The position numbers were made by a program, and so were the translations under genes. Shown piece after piece: positions 24,704 through 33,350 of a stretch of 64,000 nt of DNA (position 1 is the first letter of the stretch; each line of letters starts with the position of its first letter). The notes below the pieces were generated by a model. That model had not been told where the DNA came from. It did not search any database and saw only the letters and a list, made by a program, of their open reading frames with translations. Source of the DNA: an uncultured Bacteroidia bacterium (lineage in GTDB: Bacteria > Bacteroidota > Bacteroidia > Bacteroidales > UBA932). The stretch is taken from contig CACXPG010000008.1 in the NCBI GenBank assembly GCA_902769525.1, forward strand, positions 62,001-126,000, given 5' to 3'.

Positions 24704-26239
24704 TTATCTCAAATTGTTGTCGTTTCTTAGCCTGAGGGCTTCCTTGACGGTTTCCCTGTCGTCCATGTGGTGCTTTTCGGTTCCGATTATCTGGTAGTCT
24801 TCGTGTCCCTTTCCCGCTACAAGTATTATGGAACCCGGCCTGGCAGAGGTCACGGCGTTCTGGATAGCCTGGATGCGGTCCGGTATGAACTTGGTCCTGA
24901 GGACCGTGTCGGCGTCCATTCCGGCCTTGATGTTCTCTATGATGGCCATAGGGTCTTCTGTGCGCGGATTGTCGCTGGTAACAAAGATCCTGTCTGCATA
25001 GTTGCCGGCGATAGCTCCCATCTCCGGACGCTTGGTCTTGTCGCGGTCTCCACCGCATCCGAAAACGCATATCAGGTCTCCCTTAGGCTTGAGGGCCTTG
25101 AGAGTCTTGAGCACGTTTTCCAGCGCATCCGGGGTGTGGGCATAGTCCACGGCGGCGATGATGTCGTCGTCTCCCCTGAGGTATTCCAGCCTTCCGGAAA
25201 CACTCTTGAGCGAGCTCATTATCTGCACCAACTGGTCGTGAGGGGCGCCCAGAAGCATTGCCGCTCCGTATATCGCGGTCAGGTTCTCGGCATTGTATTC
25301 GCCGATGAGGTTGCTCCACAGTTCGGTTCCGTTGATATTCAGCTGCATTCCGTCTATGCTCTGCTCGATGATCCTGGTCTTGTAGTCGGCTACGTTGCGG
25401 GTGGAGTAGGTGTGTACCTGTGCCTGGGTGTTCTGCACCATAAACTCTCCGTTGCGGTCATCTATATTGATAAGTGCAAAAGCGTCCGGGTCGAGCATGT
25501 CGAAGAAACGCTTCTTGCAGTTGCGGTAGTTCTCGAATGTCTTGTGGTAGTCCAGATGGTCGTGGGTGAGATTGGTGAAAATTCCTCCCGCGAATTTCAG
25601 CCCGGCGATTCTCTCCTGGTCCACAGCGTGGGAGCTGACTTCCATAAAGCAGTATGAGCATCCCTCGGTAACCATCTTGTCCAGCAGGCTGTTAAGCTCC
25701 AGCGGTCCAGGGGTTGTGTTTATCGTAGGTATCTTCTGGTCTCCCACATAGTTGGCTATGGTGGAAATGAGTCCGCACTTGTGCCCCAGGGCTGTGAAAG
25801 TGTTGTAGAGAAGGGTGGCGATGGAAGTCTTTCCGTTGGTTCCGGTAACTCCTATGAGCTTAAGCTTTCTGGAAGGGTTGCAGAAATTGTTTATCGCGAT
25901 TTTGCTCTCGGCCTCCCTGCTGCTTTTGACCACCACATATACCACGAGGTCTCTGTCTCCTCTCATCATAGGGCCTTCCTCTTCCTCGGGGATGTTCTCG
26001 CACACGATGTACTGGGCGCCTCTTTCAATGGCGTCTCTTATGTACTTGCTGCCGTCTGCCACGGCTCCGTTTACGGCAATGAACAAAGACCCGCGGGTGC
26101 ATTTGCGAGAATCGGCGGTTATGCTCCTCACGTCGTTGTTGTTGGCCAGGGTGAACATTGCGGTGTCGGGGGAGAGGAGTTCTCTTCCCTGGAATTCTCT
26201 GATAATCCTGATGCCTTTCAAAAGTTGACCTAATCTCAT
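24704..26239 (-). CDS. murE: UDP-MurNAc-L-alanyl-D-glutamate--2,6-diaminopimelate ligase MurE
   Basis: In this 511-residue Mur ligase the N-terminal domain binds the uridine part (SITADSRKCTRGSLFIAV). The ATP loop is GVTGTNGKTSIATLLYNT, followed by FTNLTHDHLDYHKTFENY. The motif TSDNPRTEDP contains DNPR, the known signature for adding meso-diaminopimelate rather than lysine, so the wall is predicted to be meso-DAP type. The last helix (MDDRETVKEALRLRNDN) is normal. It is preceded by ftsI and followed by mraY 12 bases on. Confidence 0.96.
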   Translation of the reverse strand: MRLGQLLKGIRIIREFQGRELLSPDTAMFTLANNNDVRSITADSRKCTRGSLFIAVNGAVADGSKYIRDAIERGAQYIVCENIPEEEEGPMMRGDRDLVVYVVVKSSREAESKIAINNFCNPSRKLKLIGVTGTNGKTSIATLLYNTFTALGHKCGLISTIANYVGDQKIPTINTTPGPLELNSLLDKMVTEGCSYCFMEVSSHAVDQERIAGLKFAGGIFTNLTHDHLDYHKTFENYRNCKKRFFDMLDPDAFALINIDDRNGEFMVQNTQAQVHTYSTRNVADYKTRIIEQSIDGMQLNINGTELWSNLIGEYNAENLTAIYGAAMLLGAPHDQLVQIMSSLKSVSGRLEYLRGDDDIIAAVDYAHTPDALENVLKTLKALKPKGDLICVFGCGGDRDKTKRPEMGAIAGNYADRIFVTSDNPRTEDPMAIIENIKAGMDADTVLRTKFIPDRIQAIQNAVTSARPGSIILVAGKGHEDYQIIGTEKHHMDDRETVKEALRLRNDNNLR

Positions 26240-26270
26240 TGCCTTGTCTTTTAGCGTTTTCTCTAGTTTT

Positions 26271-28397
26271 TTACGAGTCCAGGCTCAATGTCACGGTTTC
26301 TCCCTTAGGGAGGTCTGCTCCGGCCCTAGGAGTCTGGGAAACTACCTTGCCGTGTCCTTTGAACTTTACTTTGTATCCCTGGTTTTCAAGCAGGTATATG
26401 GCGTCTTTCAGTCCCATTCCCTTGACGTTTGCAAGGGAGTCTTTTGCCAGGTAAAGGTTTTCGGCCTTTATGGCGTTGGTGTCTGAAGAGAATTTCATCC
26501 ATCTGTTGTTGCCGATCTTAGATATCACTTCCTTGCTGTTGGTGGAAGGCAAGGCGGCCAGAACACTGCGGCTGGCTTCTCCCATTCCGGCAGCCACTTC
26601 AGGATTGCTCCTGTGGTTTGACTTCTGGCTTCCGTCCAGCCTCTCGTTCCATCTTGGAGTGTTGGCGTAGATGAACCTTGCTATCTTGAGGAAAGGCGGT
26701 CCTGCCTGGGTTGCACCGTAGAAGTTTCCGGCTGTCTTTCCGGAGTACAGCACCACAATCACCGAGTATTCAGGATTTTCTGAAGGGAAAAATCCGCAGA
26801 AGGTTGCCTGGTACTGTCTCATTCCGCCTCTTTCATATCCGCCGCCTTCAAAAGCCATTCTGGCGGTTCCTGTCTTTCCGCTGATATGGAACACCTCCTT
26901 GTTCATCATCTTGCCCGTTCCGTCGGTGACAACGGCCCTGAGGCACTCCCTTGCTTTCTCGGCAGTTTTCTTTGAGCAGATGGAGCCGCTGATTTCCTGC
27001 GGCTTGAATTTCTTGATAACCTTTCCGTCCTTCTCGTAGCCCTCTATGAAATAAGGCTTCATCATTTTGCCGTCATTGGCTATGGCGTTGTAGAAGGTGA
27101 GGGTATGCAGAGGGGTTATCAGAAGTCCGTAGCCGAATCCCATGGATGCCAGCGTGCCCGGAGTCCAGCCTTCCCAGTCCGGAGAGTGGATTACGGCGGT
27201 TCCTTCTCCCTGGATGTCCAGGTGGAACCTTTCGCCGAGTTTCATGTTCTGGATACGGTTGACAAACTCCTTAGGGTTGCTGGCATAGTTCCTGGTGGCA
27301 ATCTTGGCGAAGCAGACATTGGAAGAGTGGGCGAAGGCCCCCTTGACCGTCTGCATTCCCACGGCGTGGCTGTCGGATACCTTCTGTCCCATATAGGTCC
27401 AGGTTCCGCCTCCGCCGTCAACCATAGACTCAAGAGTTTCCTTCCCGTCTTCAAGCACTGCCACCAGCGTGACCAGTTTCAGCACTGAGCCTGGCTCGGT
27501 AGCCTGGCTTACGGCAAAGTTCAGGCTCTCGTCAAATCCGCCTTTGCCGTCGTTCTTGAGGTTGGCTATCGCCCTGATGGCTCCGGTCCTTCTCTCCATA
27601 ACCACGGCCGTCGCTCCTTCCACGTTGTAACCCTTGGTGAGCTGTTCCTTCAGAGCGTCTTCAACAGCTTCCTGAAGGTCTATGTCTAATGTTGTGCGGA
27701 TATCGTATCCGTCTTTAGGCGGAAGGTTGTTCTCGGAATTGACCGGCACCCATTCGCCGCCGGTCAGCCTTTGGTAAATCTGCTTTCCCGGTGTGCCTTT
27801 CAGGTAATAGTCCCAGCTACTCTCGATTCCTGTTCCTCTTCCCTCGCTGTTTATGAAGCCGATGGTCCTGAAGGCGGTTCTGCCGTAAGGATATTTCCTC
27901 TTGTATTCTTCTTCAACGATGATTCCGCCGTTGTTGGCTCCCTTGTTGAACAGAGGGAACTCCTTCACCTGTTTCAGCTCGGAATAGTCCAGCAGCCTGC
28001 GGCTGATGTTGAGGTATCTTTTCTTGTTCTGCCTTCCGTCCACGATCAGCTTCTTGTACTGGGCGGCTGTCTTTTCCTTGTAGAAATCGGCCAGAGCCTT
28101 GCAAAGTCCGTCTATGTACTTGTTGAAGGTGTCCTGCTCGCTCACGGTGCAGTCTATCCTCACCCTGTAGTAAGGTATGCTGCTGGCCAGAAGCCTTCCG
28201 TCCTTGTCCAGGATATCCCCCCTGACAGGTTCGGTAGGCTTGTCCCTGAACGCGATTTCAGCTCCGGACTTGATGTCCTTCTTGAAAAACTGCACATAGA
28301 TGATCCTGACCAGCACAATCAGGATTATAAGTATCAGGAACTGGTAAATTCTGGAAGATCTCCTGAATATGATTCTGTATTTGTCATTAGTCTCCAT
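26271..28397 (-). CDS. ftsI: Division transpeptidase FtsI (PBP3) with PASTA domain
   Basis: From ATG 28397 the protein has 708 residues. One transmembrane helix (about 18-38) is followed by the PBP dimer domain (FRDKPTEPVRGDILDKDGRLLA). The transpeptidase domain has catalytic Ser304 in SVLK, SSN at 358-360 and KTG at 508-510. A PASTA domain (about 645-708, KGMGLKDAIYLLENQGYKVKF ... SQTPRAGADLPKGETV) ends it. The protein cross-links septal peptidoglycan. Its start overlaps the ftsL stop by 11 bases, which suggests translational coupling. PASTA on FtsI is usual in Bacteroidota and Firmicutes but absent from E. coli PBP3. Confidence 0.95.
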   Translation of the reverse strand: METNDKYRIIFRRSSRIYQFLILIILIVLVRIIYVQFFKKDIKSGAEIAFRDKPTEPVRGDILDKDGRLLASSIPYYRVRIDCTVSEQDTFNKYIDGLCKALADFYKEKTAAQYKKLIVDGRQNKKRYLNISRRLLDYSELKQVKEFPLFNKGANNGGIIVEEEYKRKYPYGRTAFRTIGFINSEGRGTGIESSWDYYLKGTPGKQIYQRLTGGEWVPVNSENNLPPKDGYDIRTTLDIDLQEAVEDALKEQLTKGYNVEGATAVVMERRTGAIRAIANLKNDGKGGFDESLNFAVSQATEPGSVLKLVTLVAVLEDGKETLESMVDGGGGTWTYMGQKVSDSHAVGMQTVKGAFAHSSNVCFAKIATRNYASNPKEFVNRIQNMKLGERFHLDIQGEGTAVIHSPDWEGWTPGTLASMGFGYGLLITPLHTLTFYNAIANDGKMMKPYFIEGYEKDGKVIKKFKPQEISGSICSKKTAEKARECLRAVVTDGTGKMMNKEVFHISGKTGTARMAFEGGGYERGGMRQYQATFCGFFPSENPEYSVIVVLYSGKTAGNFYGATQAGPPFLKIARFIYANTPRWNERLDGSQKSNHRSNPEVAAGMGEASRSVLAALPSTNSKEVISKIGNNRWMKFSSDTNAIKAENLYLAKDSLANVKGMGLKDAIYLLENQGYKVKFKGHGKVVSQTPRAGADLPKGETVTLSLDS

Positions 28398-28731
28398 ACG
28401 CAGAATCATATTTTTTCACCCTCTTGGCCGGTTCGGAAGGGTCTTTGAGAGACGATCCGCTCTGCTGAAGGCGGAGGATAATCTCGCTACGGCTGCTCTG
28501 GGCCTGGAGCTTTGCCTCCTTGCTGGTGTAGTCCGCCTTGAGGTTCTTGAGTTCCCTCTGGTTGCGGCTGCTCGCCTTCTGGGTGTTGATCACGGCAAGG
28601 TTAAGGGTGATGTATAAGAATATCAGGCCGAAAATGTAGAGTATAAAGACCCACTGGCCGGCCATCTGGCTCCTTGTGAGGAACGCGCCGCCCAGCAAGT
28701 TGTTCTTTATGTCAAACTTTTTCTTGGCCAT
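28387..28731 (-). CDS. ftsL: FtsL-like cell division protein
   Basis: The 114-residue protein from ATG 28731 (MAKKKFDIKNN) has a short basic N-terminus, one transmembrane helix (about 27-48, WVFILYIFGLIFLYITLNLAV) and a periplasmic coiled coil (QRELKNLKADYTSKEAKLQAQSSRSEIILRLQ). This is the FtsL/DivIC plan, in which the helix pairs with FtsB-like partners and FtsQ. Sequence similarity is weak, as is normal for FtsL, so the call rests on plan and position between rsmH and ftsI. An upstream in-frame ATG at 28806 would overlap rsmH and is unlikely. Confidence 0.82.
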   Translation of the reverse strand: MAKKKFDIKNNLLGGAFLTRSQMAGQWVFILYIFGLIFLYITLNLAVINTQKASSRNQRELKNLKADYTSKEAKLQAQSSRSEIILRLQQSGSSLKDPSEPAKRVKKYDSAYGD

Positions 28732-28744
28732 ATTGTGTTGTCTG

Positions 28745-29626
28745 TCAGTTTCTTGTTCTTTCTCCATAGCGGAGCTTGGCGCTCCGGCTTCTTCCGTTTG
28801 AGGCAATTTCCTCTTCAGATGGCAGCACCGGCTTTCTGGAAAGGATCTCGAACTTTCCCTCGGCCTTGCCGTCGCGGAAGAAATTCTTCACTATCCTGTC
28901 TTCCAGAGAGTGGTAGGTTATCACGCTCAGCCTTCCCCCGTCTGAAAGAACCTCTGAACTTCCCGTCAGCAGGTCTTCCAGGGCTCTCATCTCCTGGTTG
29001 ACCTCAATCCTTAGGGCCTGGAAGACTTTTCCCAGAAACTTCCTCTCCGTCTGGGCACTGTAAAACTTTTCCAGTGCCTTGGACAGCTGGGTGGTGGTTT
29101 CTATCCTCTTGCCAGGGGCTCCGTCTCTGAAGTTCAGGATCGCGGAGGCAACTTTTGCGGAATTGTCCACCTCCCCGAAGTCCCGGAGTATCCTTGAAAG
29201 CTGGTCCTTGTCATAGGTGCTGACCACATCGGCCGCAGTGAGAGAGGAACTCTGGTTCATTCTCATGTCCAGCGCAGAAGCGAATCTGTATGAAAAGCCT
29301 CTTTCCGCGGTGTCGAACTGGTGTGATGAAACGCCTAAATCTGCAATAATCCCGTCTACACTTCCTACCCCCAGATATCTGATATGGTTTTCCAGAAACC
29401 TGAAATTGCTTCTAACCGGAGTTATCCTTCCGTCGTCAGGAATGTTTTCAAGAGCGTCTTTGTCCTGGTCGAATACTATCAGCCTGCCCTTTGGCCCCAT
29501 CCTCTTTAGGATTTCCCTGCTGTGCCCGCCGCCGCCGAATGTGGCGTCTACAAACACTCCGTCCCTTCTCTGCCCGATATTCAGAGCATCTACGCTTTCT
29601 TCCAGCAGCACGCTCTTGTGATACAT
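28745..29626 (-). CDS. rsmH: 16S rRNA (cytosine(1402)-N4)-methyltransferase RsmH
   Basis: The 293-residue SAM-dependent enzyme (formerly MraW) methylates C1402 of 16S rRNA. Its SAM site is VFVDATFGGGGHSREIL and the family block IIADLGVSSHQFDTAERGFSYRF follows. The C-terminus has LSVITYHSLEDRIVKNFFRDG. Length is normal. It is the second gene of the cluster, 3 bases after mraZ and 13 before ftsL. Confidence 0.97.
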   Translation of the reverse strand: MYHKSVLLEESVDALNIGQRRDGVFVDATFGGGGHSREILKRMGPKGRLIVFDQDKDALENIPDDGRITPVRSNFRFLENHIRYLGVGSVDGIIADLGVSSHQFDTAERGFSYRFASALDMRMNQSSSLTAADVVSTYDKDQLSRILRDFGEVDNSAKVASAILNFRDGAPGKRIETTTQLSKALEKFYSAQTERKFLGKVFQALRIEVNQEMRALEDLLTGSSEVLSDGGRLSVITYHSLEDRIVKNFFRDGKAEGKFEILSRKPVLPSEEEIASNGRSRSAKLRYGERTRN

Positions 29627-29629
29627 AGC

Positions 29630-30085
29630 CTAGCCTAAGAGTTTTTCGGTAAGATTGGTGAATTCGTCTTCGTTCATCCTGTCCTTTCCGAACTTCTCCT
29701 TAGCCCAGATCTCAATCTTGAAATCGTTGCCTGAGAACACGATTTCCTTGTCTGCACCAATCTTGGCGAGGAGATTCTTCGGAATGATAATCCTTCCCAC
29801 CTTGCCGTCCAAAGTGACAAGCGCACGGTCCATCATATATTCCCTGTACCAGGCCGCATCTTCTCTGCGGAAGAGGTTCAGGCGGGAGCGGACCTGCTCA
29901 GACTCCTGGTCCCACTGCTCGTAAGTGAACATATTCAGGCAGTTGGCAAAGAGATCCTTCTTTATCACGAAAGATATCTCTCCCTCGCCGATGTGCTTGG
30001 CCACCAGGTTCTTGAAGGCGGCAGGTACAACGACACGGCCCTTTTCGTCCAGCTTGGAAGCGTATTCTCCTATGAATTTTACCAT
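29630..30085 (-). CDS. mraZ: Transcriptional regulator MraZ
   Basis: From ATG 30085 (MVKFIGEYASKLDEKGRVVV) the protein has 151 residues; the longer frame upstream would run through the MraZ boxes and promoter. It contains two AbrB/SpoVT-like modules, each with a DxKGR-type core: LDEKGRVVVPAAFKN and LDGKVGRIIIPKNLLAKIG. MraZ forms a ring that binds repeated GTGGG boxes and represses the dcw operon. Three such boxes lie 51-76 bases upstream of its start, so autoregulation is strongly suggested. Confidence 0.95.
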   Translation of the reverse strand: MVKFIGEYASKLDEKGRVVVPAAFKNLVAKHIGEGEISFVIKKDLFANCLNMFTYEQWDQESEQVRSRLNLFRREDAAWYREYMMDRALVTLDGKVGRIIIPKNLLAKIGADKEIVFSGNDFKIEIWAKEKFGKDRMNEDEFTNLTEKLLG

Positions 30086-30118
30086 TTCAGTCTTTCTTTC
30101 GGGTACTTTTCCCGTTGG

Positions 30119-30161
30119 CAAAATTAGAAAAATCTTCCCACTTTTTCCCACTATCTCCCAC
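30119..30161 (-). promoter_or_regulatory. MraZ-box array and -7 element of the dcw promoter
   Basis: On the minus strand GTGGGA occurs three times at exactly 10-bp spacing (plus-strand TCCCAC at 30136-30141, 30146-30151 and 30156-30161). The -7 element TAATTTTG follows (30119-30126). The boxes cover the -33 region, so bound MraZ would block polymerase. The G-rich 10-bp periodic repeat is the known MraZ target. Confidence 0.8.
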
Positions 30162-30187
30162 TTTTGTTCCAAAAAGTTATCAACAAC

Positions 30188-30218
30188 TAAAACCCCGCCT
30201 TTGTTCAAAAAGCGGGGT
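30188..30218 (-). terminator. Intrinsic terminator after lptB
   Basis: ACCCCGC / GCGGGGT form a 7-bp stem (30192-30198 / 30212-30218); on the minus strand it runs into TTTTAG. It separates lptB-dnaX transcription from the dcw promoter. Confidence 0.5.
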
Positions 30219-30283
30219 AGGGTTATAAATCGCTAAACTCGTGTGGAGTTAGATGCGCAAAGAAGACTGCGTCAGAGCCTTGT

Positions 30284-31036
30284 CTAATCGTCGTCTCTTA
30301 CGCTCAGCTTGGCTTTTCTGAGGTCGAAGTTGCTTCCCAGGTACTTCTTTCTTGCATCCGGGTTGGAGGCCAGTTCTTCCGGGGTTCCGCTGTAGAGGAT
30401 CCTGCCCTCGAACTGGAGATAGGCCCTGTCTGTAATGGCCAGAGTCTCGTGCACATTATGGTCGGTGATGATAATGCCGATGTTTTTCTTCTTGAGTTTG
30501 GCTATGATGTGCTGGATGTCCTCCACTGCAATAGGGTCGACTCCTGCAAACGGTTCGTCCAGCAGGATGAACTTCGGATTGATGGCCAGCGCCCTGGCAA
30601 TCTCGCATCTTCTTCTCTCTCCTCCGGACAGCTGGATTCCGTAGCTCTTTCTCACTTTCTGCAGAGAAAACTCTTCGATCAGCTGCTCCAGGCGGTCTTT
30701 CCTCTCGGAAACCGGAACGTCCGACAGTTCCATAACGGCGTTGATGTTGTCTTCCACGCTCAGCTTGCGGAACACAGAGGCCTCCTGCGCCAGATATCCC
30801 AGGCCTTTCTGGGCTCTGCGATACATCGGGAGGTTGGTTATTTCCTCATCCTCGAGGAAAATCTTTCCGCCGTTTGGCTTCACCAGCCCTGTCACCATAT
30901 AGAAACTGGTGGTCTTGCCGGCTCCGTTAGGCCCCAGCAGTCCTACAATCTCTCCCTGTTCCACATCGTATGAAACATCGTTCACCACGGTTCTCGGACC
31001 GTATTTCTTTACAAGATGCTCGCAACGTAAACGCAT
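30284..31036 (-). CDS. lptB: LPS export ABC transporter ATP-binding protein LptB
   Basis: The 250-residue ABC ATPase has Walker [17 protein letters not shown], signature [17 protein letters not shown], Walker [21 protein letters not shown] and the H-loop [17 protein letters not shown]. These strings are typical of LptB (YhbG), which powers extraction of lipopolysaccharide from the inner membrane with LptF/G/C. The C-terminal tail after about 225 ([15 protein letters not shown]) is standard. It lies downstream of dnaX on the same strand (26 bases). Confidence 0.93.
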   Translation of the reverse strand: MRLRCEHLVKKYGPRTVVNDVSYDVEQGEIVGLLGPNGAGKTTSFYMVTGLVKPNGGKIFLEDEEITNLPMYRRAQKGLGYLAQEASVFRKLSVEDNINAVMELSDVPVSERKDRLEQLIEEFSLQKVRKSYGIQLSGGERRRCEIARALAINPKFILLDEPFAGVDPIAVEDIQHIIAKLKKKNIGIIITDHNVHETLAITDRAYLQFEGRILYSGTPEELASNPDARKKYLGSNFDLRKAKLSVRDDD

Positions 31037-31062
31037 ATACCGTAATCTGTAACTTCTTGGTT

Positions 31063-33270
31063 CTATTTCAGTTCAGCGCCCAGATCCTTTTTCAGCTGGG
31101 CAAACTCAGGATTGCTTTCCGTAAGGTAGCGGTCTTTGTCCTGAGGCATGTACATCTTCTTCTCGATGTCTTCTCTGCTCTTTTTCCTCACTTCCAGCCT
31201 CACCGAGTCGTTCTCCAGTGTCTTTCTCAAAAATGCTGCCATTTGCGGGGCGGTCTGCTGCTCAATCCAGTTCTTCTGGTTCTGGTTGCTCACGAAGAAC
31301 ACTATGGTGTTTGTGCCTTCTTTCTCGTCTGTCTCAAGCAGTGGCTGCGCCTCTTTAAGTGCAGCTATGAATCTTCCCAGGCGTGGGTTTTTGATCTCGT
31401 AGTACTTGACCATCTTGCCCCAGGCGTCATTGACGTCTTGCTTGGTTACCGGTTTTCTTGTTGACGGGCCCATAAAGTCAAGTGGCCTCTTCGGCTGAAT
31501 ATTCTCTTCTTTCTGCTCGTTTATAAGGCCATTGATAGACAGTCCGGAGGCGAATGCCGATTTCGGCTGCTCTGCTGGTTTCTCCGGTTCTGGTGCTGGT
31601 TCGGCAGGTCTCTCCGGCTCCTGCTTTGGAGCTTCTTCCGCATCGTCCTCAAACAGTTTAGGCGTATGCGGCTCTGGCTGTTCTGCTGGTTCGGCAGCAG
31701 TCGCTGTTGTTTGCGCTACGCTCGGGCCTTGCGGCTTTTCCTCGCTCATGCGCTGCTCTGCAAACCCGTCTGCCTTCTCAGTTTCAGCCGGTTTCTCAGG
31801 CTCTTGCTTTGGAGTTTCTTCAGCATCGTCCTCAAACAGTTTAGGCGTATGCGGCTCCGGCTCTGGTGCTGGTTCGGCAGCAGTCGCTGTTGTTTGCGCT
31901 ACGCTCGGGCCTGTCGGCTTTTCCTCGCTCATGCGCTGCACAACAGGACTTGCTGCCTCAATCGGTTCTGCCGGTTTTACAGGTTCGGCGGGCTTCTCAG
32001 GTTCGGCAGGTTTTACAGGCTCGGCAGGCTTCACAGGCTCTGCTGGTTTCACGGGCTCGGCAGGTTTTGGCATTACCGGCTCTGGTTTTGGAAATACCGG
32101 CTGTGGTGCTGCTGGCTGCGGTTTTGGCGCTGGAGCCTGTACTGGCTGAGGAGCCTGGGCTCTTGGCTGGGCCGGCTGATCCATAAGCTGACTCAGCCTG
32201 ACCAGCATGAACTCTACAAGAAGCCTCTGGTTATTGCTCCTGGCATAGTCTGTCTCGCATTTTTCTGTGGCGGCCAAAGCCCTGAAAAGAAATCTCAGAG
32301 GACATCTCTGGCTTTGTTCCCTGTACTTGACTTCAAGTTCCGGAGAGACTTCAAGAAGCTTTGCGGAAGCAGTCTCCTTGCAAATCAGGAGATTTCTCAG
32401 ATGGTTCCCAAGTCCCCCAACAAAATAGAGGGCGTTGAAGCCTTTGTTAAGCACCTGGTCAAAGAGCACCAGGGAGTCGGCGAACCTGCCTTCCAGTGAA
32501 TCGTCGATGAGCTTGAAATAGTATTCGTAGTCCAGAACGTTGAGGTTCTTGATTACTGAAGGATAATCTACTGTGTTTCCACAGAATGCCACTACCTGGT
32601 CGAACAGGGTAAGGGCGTCTCTCATCGCTCCGTCTGCCTTCTCTGCGATAACGTGAAGCGAACTGTCGTCTATCTGAACCTGTTCCTTACCGGCTATCAT
32701 TCTCAGGTTCTTGACAATGTCAGGAATACTGATCCGGTTGAAGTCATATACCTGGCATCGGCTGAGGATGGTAGGGATTATCTTGTGCTTCTCAGTGGTG
32801 GCGAGAATGAAGATGGCGTGTGCAGGCGGTTCTTCCAGAGTTTTCAGGAAAGCGTTGAACGCGCTGGTGGACAGCATGTGGACCTCATCTATGATGTAGA
32901 CGCTGTACTTTCCGATCTGAGGCGGAATCATCACCTTCTCCGTCAGGGCGCGGATATCGTCCACGGAGTTGTTGGATGCGGCGTCCAGCTCGTGGATGCA
33001 GTAGGAGCGTCCCTCGTCAAAAGACTTGCAGCTCTCGCACTCTCCGCATGGCTCCATATCCTCGCCCGGATGCATGCAGTTGATGATCTTGGCAAAGATC
33101 CTGGCGGTGGTGGTTTTACCCACACCTCTTGGTCCGCAGAAAAGATATGCGTGTGCCAGCTGCCCTCTCTTTATGGAGTTCTTGAGTGTCTGGGCTATGC
33201 TGTCCTGGCCTATAAGTGTCCCGAATGTAGCCGGGCGGTATTTTCTTGCAGAAACAATGAATTTTTCCAT
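31063..33270 (-). CDS. dnaX: DNA polymerase III subunit gamma/tau
   Basis: From ATG 33270 ([13 protein letters not shown]) the protein has 735 residues. The clamp-loader AAA+ core has Walker [10 protein letters not shown] (46-54), the zinc cysteines CGECESC (75-81), IIDEVHML (127-134) and the sensor region [11 protein letters not shown]. After domain III (to about 385) comes a long disordered Pro/Ala/Glu/Lys region (about 390-615) built of short and long repeats, then a C-terminal tau-like domain ([22 protein letters not shown] onward). It loads the sliding clamp and couples the polymerases. CAAATTTA at 33276-33283 (minus TAAATTTG) sits so close to the ATG that the mRNA may be leaderless. Confidence 0.95.
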   Translation of the reverse strand: MEKFIVSARKYRPATFGTLIGQDSIAQTLKNSIKRGQLAHAYLFCGPRGVGKTTTARIFAKIINCMHPGEDMEPCGECESCKSFDEGRSYCIHELDAASNNSVDDIRALTEKVMIPPQIGKYSVYIIDEVHMLSTSAFNAFLKTLEEPPAHAIFILATTEKHKIIPTILSRCQVYDFNRISIPDIVKNLRMIAGKEQVQIDDSSLHVIAEKADGAMRDALTLFDQVVAFCGNTVDYPSVIKNLNVLDYEYYFKLIDDSLEGRFADSLVLFDQVLNKGFNALYFVGGLGNHLRNLLICKETASAKLLEVSPELEVKYREQSQRCPLRFLFRALAATEKCETDYARSNNQRLLVEFMLVRLSQLMDQPAQPRAQAPQPVQAPAPKPQPAAPQPVFPKPEPVMPKPAEPVKPAEPVKPAEPVKPAEPEKPAEPVKPAEPIEAASPVVQRMSEEKPTGPSVAQTTATAAEPAPEPEPHTPKLFEDDAEETPKQEPEKPAETEKADGFAEQRMSEEKPQGPSVAQTTATAAEPAEQPEPHTPKLFEDDAEEAPKQEPERPAEPAPEPEKPAEQPKSAFASGLSINGLINEQKEENIQPKRPLDFMGPSTRKPVTKQDVNDAWGKMVKYYEIKNPRLGRFIAALKEAQPLLETDEKEGTNTIVFFVSNQNQKNWIEQQTAPQMAAFLRKTLENDSVRLEVRKKSREDIEKKMYMPQDKDRYLTESNPEFAQLKKDLGAELK
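31622..31939 (-). repeat. Two 135-bp direct repeats, 183 bp apart, inside dnaX
   Basis: Segments 31622-31756 and 31805-31939 are near-identical, including long identical stretches such as the one encoding [11 protein letters not shown] and the one encoding [13 protein letters not shown]. The 183-bp offset equals 61 codons, so recombination between copies would add or remove 61 residues in frame. Confidence 0.85.
31964..32071 (-). repeat. Six 18-bp tandem repeats (KPAEPV-type) inside dnaX
   Basis: Six 18-base units encode [12 protein letters not shown] or similar. The units vary at silent positions, so the array is not a very recent expansion. Confidence 0.8.
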
Positions 33271-33350
33271 AGCCACAAATTTAACAAAAAAACGGAGAAT
33301 TATTTCTAATTTTGCCATCCTTAAAAGAAGTATCACTATTTATCCTTCAA

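Noticed and set aside
31964..32071. Regularly spaced 18-bp units could suggest a CRISPR array
   Set aside because: The units are contiguous, have no spacers and encode KPAEPV repeats in frame inside dnaX.
31532..32149. Gly/Ser-rich repetitive plus-strand frame
   Set aside because: It is the antisense shadow of the dnaX repeat region; its periodicity comes from the dnaX repeats.
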